Assembly: GCA_964369915.1 (NCBI GenBank)
Contig: CAYJGG010000073.1
Location: forward strand, 1-8,699
Origin: RGIG3102 sp964369915
GTDB taxonomy: Bacteria > Bacillota > Clostridia > Oscillospirales > Ruminococcaceae
Direction of reading: 5' to 3'
DNA: 8,699 nucleotides
Below, piece by piece: positions 5,569 to 8,699 of this stretch. A program made the translations under genes and the position numbers. How positions within the stretch are numbered: the stretch's first letter is position 1; every line of letters begins with the position of its first letter. Under the pieces are notes generated by a model that was given only the letters and a program-made list of their open reading frames with translations, made no database searches and was not told the origin of the DNA.

Positions 5569-6438
5569 ATGTATAATAATGCAAAAGAGTTTTTAACTAT
5601 TGCCAATAAAAATAATAAAAGAGTTTTTGAATTAGCTTTAGAATATGAAATGAATACATCTTCTCTTAGCAAACAAGATGTATTATCCCATTTTGAAAAT
5701 CGTTTAGATATTATGATTAATTCTGCAACAAAGGCTCTTGATAAAAAACTTTCAACAAAAGGCGGACTTATCGACGGCGTTGCAAACACTCAATATCTTC
5801 ATTCAAAAAACAATTCTGTTAGTGGTGATTATATTAATTTTGTTATGGCGCTTGCTTTTTCTTGTAGTGAGGTGAACGCTTCAATGGGTAAAATTTGTGC
5901 TAGCCCAACTGCTGGTAGCTGTGGAATTCTTCCTGCTGTTTTATATGGAGTTATGCAAAATAAAAACATTTCAAGAGAAAAAACTATTGAAGGATTAATT
6001 TTAGCGAGTGTTGTTGGATTAATATATACAAAAAACGCAACAGTGGCTGGCGCAGAAGGTGGATGTCAGGCTGAATGTGGCGTTGCAGCAAGTATGGCAG
6101 CGGCGGCGGCGGCTTATATGATGGGTGCTGATGATGAAACTTGTTTTAATGCGGCTAGCTTTGCTATGATAAATATTATGGGGCTTGTTTGCGATCCAGT
6201 AGCAGGACTTGTTCAGCTTCCTTGCGCGCAAAGAAATGCCTCTGGCGCAGTTAACGCTTTAATATCTGCCGATATGGCGCTTGCTGGACAAACTTCACAT
6301 ATTCCTTTTGATGAAGTTGTTGATGCAATGTTTAAAGTTGGGAAAATGCTCCCACCACAACTTCGTGAAACTGCCGGGGGCGGAATAGCTACAACACCAG
6401 CCGGACTTTTAATTTATAAAGAAATCTTTGAAAATTAA
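5569..6438 (+). CDS. sdaAA: L-serine dehydratase, iron-sulfur-dependent, alpha (catalytic) subunit
   Basis: This is the catalytic subunit of the [4Fe-4S] L-serine dehydratase (serine to pyruvate plus ammonia), acting with the beta subunit encoded just upstream. Cys166, Cys208 and Cys219 sit in EGGCQAECG, LVCDPVAG and QLPCAQRNASG. Their spacing of 42 and 11 residues matches the three cluster ligands I recall for the single-chain Legionella enzyme, leaving one iron site open for substrate. KICASPTAGSCGILPA (108-123) is the conserved substrate-pocket stretch, and the protein ends with GGGIATTPAGL (270-280) as expected. The length of 289 aa is normal. An Ala run at 177-182 is written mostly with GCG codons, a local GC bump in an AT-rich gene. 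A strong terminator follows 23 bp after the stop codon. No gene for a dedicated serine transporter is adjacent. Confidence 0.95.
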   Translation: MYNNAKEFLTIANKNNKRVFELALEYEMNTSSLSKQDVLSHFENRLDIMINSATKALDKKLSTKGGLIDGVANTQYLHSKNNSVSGDYINFVMALAFSCSEVNASMGKICASPTAGSCGILPAVLYGVMQNKNISREKTIEGLILASVVGLIYTKNATVAGAEGGCQAECGVAASMAAAAAAYMMGADDETCFNAASFAMINIMGLVCDPVAGLVQLPCAQRNASGAVNALISADMALAGQTSHIPFDEVVDAMFKVGKMLPPQLRETAGGGIATTPAGLLIYKEIFEN

Positions 6439-6461
6439 TAGATTTTATTAAAAAATAATAT

Positions 6462-6497
6462 AAAAAAAACGCAAAGTTTAAAACTTTGCGTTTTTTT
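6462..6497. terminator. Strong terminator of the serine dehydratase operon, usable from both sides
   Basis: ACGCAAAG (6469-6476) and CTTTGCGT (6484-6491) form the stem, with the loop itself able to pair further. It is flanked by eight A (6462-6469) and seven T (6491-6497). It ends sdaAB-sdaAA transcription and could also stop minus-strand transcription from the helicase gene after it has crossed the repeat array; no other helicase terminator is visible. Confidence 0.88.
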
Positions 6498-6523
6498 ATT
6501 TAAATATAATTTAATTTGGTTAT

Positions 6524-6621
6524 GAACATGTGTAAACATGTTCTATACTTACACCAAACTTTTCGTTGCCACTCTAGGTGGCATTCTCGCTTTGCTTTTG
6601 CGAGAAAGAAATTAGTTTGGT
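6524..6621. repeat. Nested inverted repeats within one 101-bp unit
   Basis: Hairpin D is GAACATG/CATGTTC (6524-6530 and 6537-6543, 6-nt loop), repeated exactly at 6780-6799. Stem A is ACCAAACT/AGTTTGGT (6553-6560 and 6614-6621). It encloses hairpin B, TGCCAC/GTGGCA (6567-6572 and 6578-6583, 5-nt loop), and hairpin C, TTCTCGC/GCGAGAA (6584-6590 and 6600-6606, 9-nt loop), which abut with no spacer. A, B and C together can form a three-way junction in RNA or single-stranded DNA. Confidence 0.8.
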
Positions 6622-6626
6622 TATGA

Positions 6627-6726
6627 NNNNNNNNNNNNNNNNNNNNNNNNNNNNNNNNNNNNNNNNNNNNNNNNNNNNNNNNNNNNNNNNNNNNNNNNNN
6701 NNNNNNNNNNNNNNNNNNNNNNNNNN
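6627..6726. other. Assembly gap (100 N)
   Basis: The run is exactly 100 N, the usual placeholder for a gap of unknown size. Both edges lie inside the repeat. To keep the 101-bp phase, the true missing length should be 46 bp plus a whole number of units, so the array holds at least two full units and possibly many more. Confidence 0.95.
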
Positions 6727-6801
6727 CTCTAGGTGGCATTCTCGCTTTGCTTTTGCGAGAAAGAAATTAGTTTGGTTATGAACATGTGTAAACATGTTCT
6801 A

Positions 6802-8520
6802 TTATTCCGCCGTAACCTTTTTACCAGCTATTTTAGCTCCATTTACTGATGAAACAATTAAATCTTTTTGATTTTTTGGAATTTCAACTAATGCGTAGCT
6901 ATCTTTAATAGAAATACTTCCAATAAATTTAGAATGCACTCCACTTTCGCCTGCAACAGCCCCTAAAATATTTTTTGGTGTTGCTCCAACACTTTTACCT
7001 ACTGAAAGGCGCATTGTGTAAACATCTTGGTTTTCAAGGTTTGATTTTTTTGATGTGTTTCTATCTTTTCTATCATTCGATATAAAATCTTTAAAACTGC
7101 CTTCTCTTCTTTCTTTAAAAGATGATTTATCTCTATCTTTTCTGTCTTTAAAAGCTGGCTTATCATCTCTATCTCTTCTTGATTTATAAGATGAATCTTC
7201 TCTTTCACGTCTTGGTTTATCAAATGAGCTTTCATTTCTATCTTTTCTATCTTTGAAATCTCTATCTTTTTTAAATTCGTCGTTTCTTTTTCTATCTCTG
7301 TCTCTATCTCTAAAAGAAGGTCTGTCATTTTCTTTTCTTCTTCTTGAATTATGAGAAGATTTATCTCTTTTTCTATCTAAATCAGCATTATCTGTATCGA
7401 TAGTTTCAAGTTCTAGTGGTTTTATTTCGCTCTTTGTATGACGCATAATATCATCAAGTGCAACTTTTTGGCGTCTACCTTGAAGAAGTGTTACGCTTAA
7501 TCCACCTCTACCCGCTCTACCAGTTCTACCAATTCTGTGAACATAGTATTCTGTTTGTTGTGGGATATCGTAGTTTATAACTGCTTCAACATTGCTAACG
7601 TCTATTCCTCTAGCTGCAACGTCGGTAGCGATTAAAACTTTTGCTCTACCACGACGGAAATCTTGCATAACTCTATCACGTTCTCTTTGACGCATATCGC
7701 CATGAAGGCCTCTAGCTTCAACATCTAAATCTTGTAAAGTATCGGTTAATTCATCCACCATTCTTTTTGTATTACAAAATATAATTGAAACGCCGATTTC
7801 TTTTTCTTCTAAAACAGCTAAAAGTGTGTCTGCTTTTCTTCCTCTTTTACAGTTAACAAAGTATTGATCAACTGAGTCAACTGTCATAGCTGGAGTTTTC
7901 ACCTCAACTACCGTTGGATCTTTTTGATAATTATCAACTATCTCCATAATTGCCTTTGGCATTGTTGCAGAAAAAAGAATTGTTTGTCTTGTTTCTGGAG
8001 TTTTATTTAAAATGTCTTCTATATCATCACGAAATCCCATATTTAGCATTTCGTCTGCTTCATCTAAAACCACCATTTTGATTTCGTGAAGTTTAATAGT
8101 TTTTCTTTTTAAATGGTCTAAAATACGCCCAGGGGTTCCTATAACAATTGAAACGCCTTGTTTTAAAACTGGGATTTGTCTAGTTATTGGCTGTCCGCCA
8201 TAAACTACCGCAGTTTTAACACCATGTGTGTACTTTGTAAGTTTTTTAATCTCATTGCCTGCTTGAATTGCAAGCTCTCTCGTTGGGCAGACTATTAAAA
8301 TCTGCGGATTTTTCCTAATTGATGTATCAACTGCATCTACGGCAGGTACACCGAACGCTACTGTTTTACCACTACCTGTTTGGCTTTTGCCAATTACGTC
8401 TACTCCCTCGAGTATAAGTGGTATAGCCTTTGCTTGTATCTCAGTAGGTTTTTCAAAACCCATGTCTACTAAGGCTCTTTTTAGCGCACTTTTAATTTCA
8501 AAATTAAAGTTGTCTATCAT
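6802..8520 (-). CDS. DEAD-box ATP-dependent RNA helicase with RD/RK-rich linker and DbpA-type RNA-binding domain
   Basis: This 572-aa protein is a CsdA/DeaD/CshA-class RNA helicase, expected to remodel rRNA or mRNA structure using ATP. All core motifs are intact: Q motif with Gln29, motif I SQTGSGKT (46-53), Ia PTRELA (79-84), GG (108-109), Ib TPGR (129-132), DEAD (153-156), SAT (184-186), IIFCNT (246-251), ATDVAARGID (298-307) and HRIGRTGRAGR (328-338). Residues from about 380 to 498 form a low-complexity linker full of RKDRD/DRDRDR repeats, likely disordered and RNA-binding. The last 70 or so residues (VYTMRLSVGKS onward) resemble the DbpA RNA-binding domain that contacts rRNA. The ATG at 8520 has GAGG four bases upstream and starts directly at the Q-motif region. 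The repeat array abuts its stop codon. Cold-shock induction is plausible for the family but is not shown by the sequence. Confidence 0.93.
   Translation of the reverse strand: MIDNFNFEIKSALKRALVDMGFEKPTEIQAKAIPLILEGVDVIGKSQTGSGKTVAFGVPAVDAVDTSIRKNPQILIVCPTRELAIQAGNEIKKLTKYTHGVKTAVVYGGQPITRQIPVLKQGVSIVIGTPGRILDHLKRKTIKLHEIKMVVLDEADEMLNMGFRDDIEDILNKTPETRQTILFSATMPKAIMEIVDNYQKDPTVVEVKTPAMTVDSVDQYFVNCKRGRKADTLLAVLEEKEIGVSIIFCNTKRMVDELTDTLQDLDVEARGLHGDMRQRERDRVMQDFRRGRAKVLIATDVAARGIDVSNVEAVINYDIPQQTEYYVHRIGRTGRAGRGGLSVTLLQGRRQKVALDDIMRHTKSEIKPLELETIDTDNADLDRKRDKSSHNSRRRKENDRPSFRDRDRDRKRNDEFKKDRDFKDRKDRNESSFDKPRREREDSSYKSRRDRDDKPAFKDRKDRDKSSFKERREGSFKDFISNDRKDRNTSKKSNLENQDVYTMRLSVGKSVGATPKNILGAVAGESGVHSKFIGSISIKDSYALVEIPKNQKDLIVSSVNGAKIAGKKVTAE
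6999..7400 (-). repeat. Low-complexity coding repeat for the helicase linker
   Basis: Imperfect short repeats of AGA, GAT and AAA codons encode RDR, RKD and SSF-like modules (for example DRDRDR, DFKDRKDRN, AFKDRKDRD). The coding strand is almost pure purine here. The pattern keeps another minus-strand frame open at 6999-7328, which is a by-product and not a gene. Such stretches readily change in copy number. Confidence 0.7.
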
Positions 8521-8537
8521 TTTTCCTCATTTTCATA

Positions 8538-8585
8538 TATTGCTCCCAATACATTTTAGCGACCGCAATAAAAAAATCGCTAAAA
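8538..8585 (-). promoter_or_regulatory. Hairpins in the 5' leader of the RNA helicase gene
   Basis: TTTTAGCGA (8554-8562) and TCGCTAAAA (8577-8585) form a perfect 9-bp stem with a 14-nt loop. Nearer the start codon, TATTG (8538-8542) pairs with CAATA (8547-8551). TATTGC at 8538-8543 can alternatively pair with GCAATA at 8566-8571, in the loop of the first stem. The leader is only about 74 nt long, so most of it is structured. Temperature-sensitive or self-regulating folding is an inference from the gene family. Confidence 0.45.
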
Positions 8586-8600
8586 CAATATAACTGATTT

Positions 8601-8629
8601 AGTATATCAAAAACTTTTCTAAAAGTAAA
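8601..8629 (-). promoter_or_regulatory. Promoter of the RNA helicase gene
   Basis: On the minus strand, -35 TTTACT (8624-8629), a 17-bp spacer ending in TGA, and -10 TATACT (8601-8606), which gives an extended -10. The predicted start is near 8594. Nothing else is supported in 8630-8699 apart from AT-rich sequence. Confidence 0.55.
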
Positions 8630-8699
8630 GAAAAAAATTATGAACATTAATTTCCTTTTAGTTAATTTATTCAAAACTGATATTTTTATTCATAAAAAA

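Larger units (their letters stand above)
6511..6802. repeat. Structured tandem repeat array, 101-bp unit, interrupted by an assembly gap
   Basis: TTTGGTTATGA occurs at 6515, 6616 and 6771. The first spacing gives a 101-bp unit. The sequence after the gap (6727-6781) equals 6572-6626, and 6771-6802 equals 6515-6546, so the visible parts of the units are identical. The array begins and ends with the hairpin element at 6524-6543. It fills the space between the serine dehydratase terminator and the helicase stop codon. The unit has no convincing reading frame, and because 101 is not a multiple of three, a repeated protein is excluded. Nearly every base belongs to an inverted repeat (separate entry). 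It is a REP/BIME-like or MITE-like intergenic element by architecture; I do not recognise the family. Confidence 0.9.

Noticed and set aside
6105..6116. GCG run in sdaAA as a possible sign of a frameshift or insertion
   Set aside because: It encodes an Ala stretch in frame within a conserved helix region, and the protein has normal length and motifs.
6500..6795. Short open frames on both strands across the repeat and the N gap
   Set aside because: They run through unknown bases, lack ribosome binding sites and change frame with each 101-bp unit.
6511..6802. CRISPR array: a palindromic D element repeated with about 66 bp between copies
   Set aside because: The intervening sequences are identical rather than unique, the spacing is too long, and no cas gene is present. 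It is a 101-bp tandem repeat.
6511..6802. Integron attC-like sites, given folded repeats of about 100 bp
   Set aside because: GTTATGA does not fit the GTTRRRY core, no RYYYAAC partner is found in the right place, and there are no gene cassettes between the copies.
6999..7328. 109-codon minus-strand frame inside the helicase gene
   Set aside because: It is the out-of-frame reading of the purine-rich RKD repeat; the helicase frame is intact through it.
8504..8647. A 47-codon minus-strand frame (starting MFIIFFFTFRK) with AAAGGA upstream, overlapping the helicase start
   Set aside because: It covers the proposed helicase promoter and leader hairpins, is AT-driven Phe/Ile/Lys-rich sequence, and has no promoter visible inside the window. 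An upstream regulatory frame cannot be fully excluded.

Overview
The window is AT-rich DNA from a low-GC Firmicute, most likely an endospore-forming member of Clostridia. The evidence is the split two-subunit iron-sulfur L-serine dehydratase, a YtvI-type sporulation membrane protein, AAGGAG-type ribosome binding sites, sigma-A-like promoters and U-tract hairpin terminators. A run of exactly 100 N marks a draft or metagenomic assembly. No species can be named from the sequence.

Layout, left to right. (1) 1-1722: the 5' part of a polyamine-type ABC transporter operon on the minus strand, with ATPase potA followed by permease potB, which runs off the left edge. It has a near-consensus promoter and a leader of about 155 nt rich in inverted repeats, one of which can bury the potA ribosome binding site. 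(2) 1816-2673: a PRPP-binding phosphoribosyltransferase on the minus strand with its own promoter and terminator. (3) 2681-3639: two small plus-strand genes of unknown function. One encodes a membrane protein with an acidic tail, the other a soluble, highly charged protein. They end at a terminator shared with the converging ytvI gene. (4) 3642-4709: ytvI-like gene on the minus strand, divergent from (5) 4889-6438: the serine dehydratase operon sdaAB-sdaAA, which ends in a strong terminator. (6) 6511-6802: a tandem array with a 101-bp unit built almost entirely of inverted repeats, interrupted by the N gap. (7) 6802-8520: a DEAD-box RNA helicase on the minus strand with an Arg/Asp/Lys-rich linker and a DbpA-type RNA-binding domain, preceded by a promoter and a structured leader.

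The serine dehydratase subunits form one enzyme that converts serine to pyruvate and ammonia, and PotAB are parts of one importer. The other genes are housekeeping or unknown and show no common pathway. The most unusual parts are non-coding: the 101-bp structured tandem repeat, which probably lies in the 3' UTR of the RNA helicase mRNA, and the potA leader with its apparent alternative pairings. No phage, plasmid, CRISPR, defence or transposase gene is visible.
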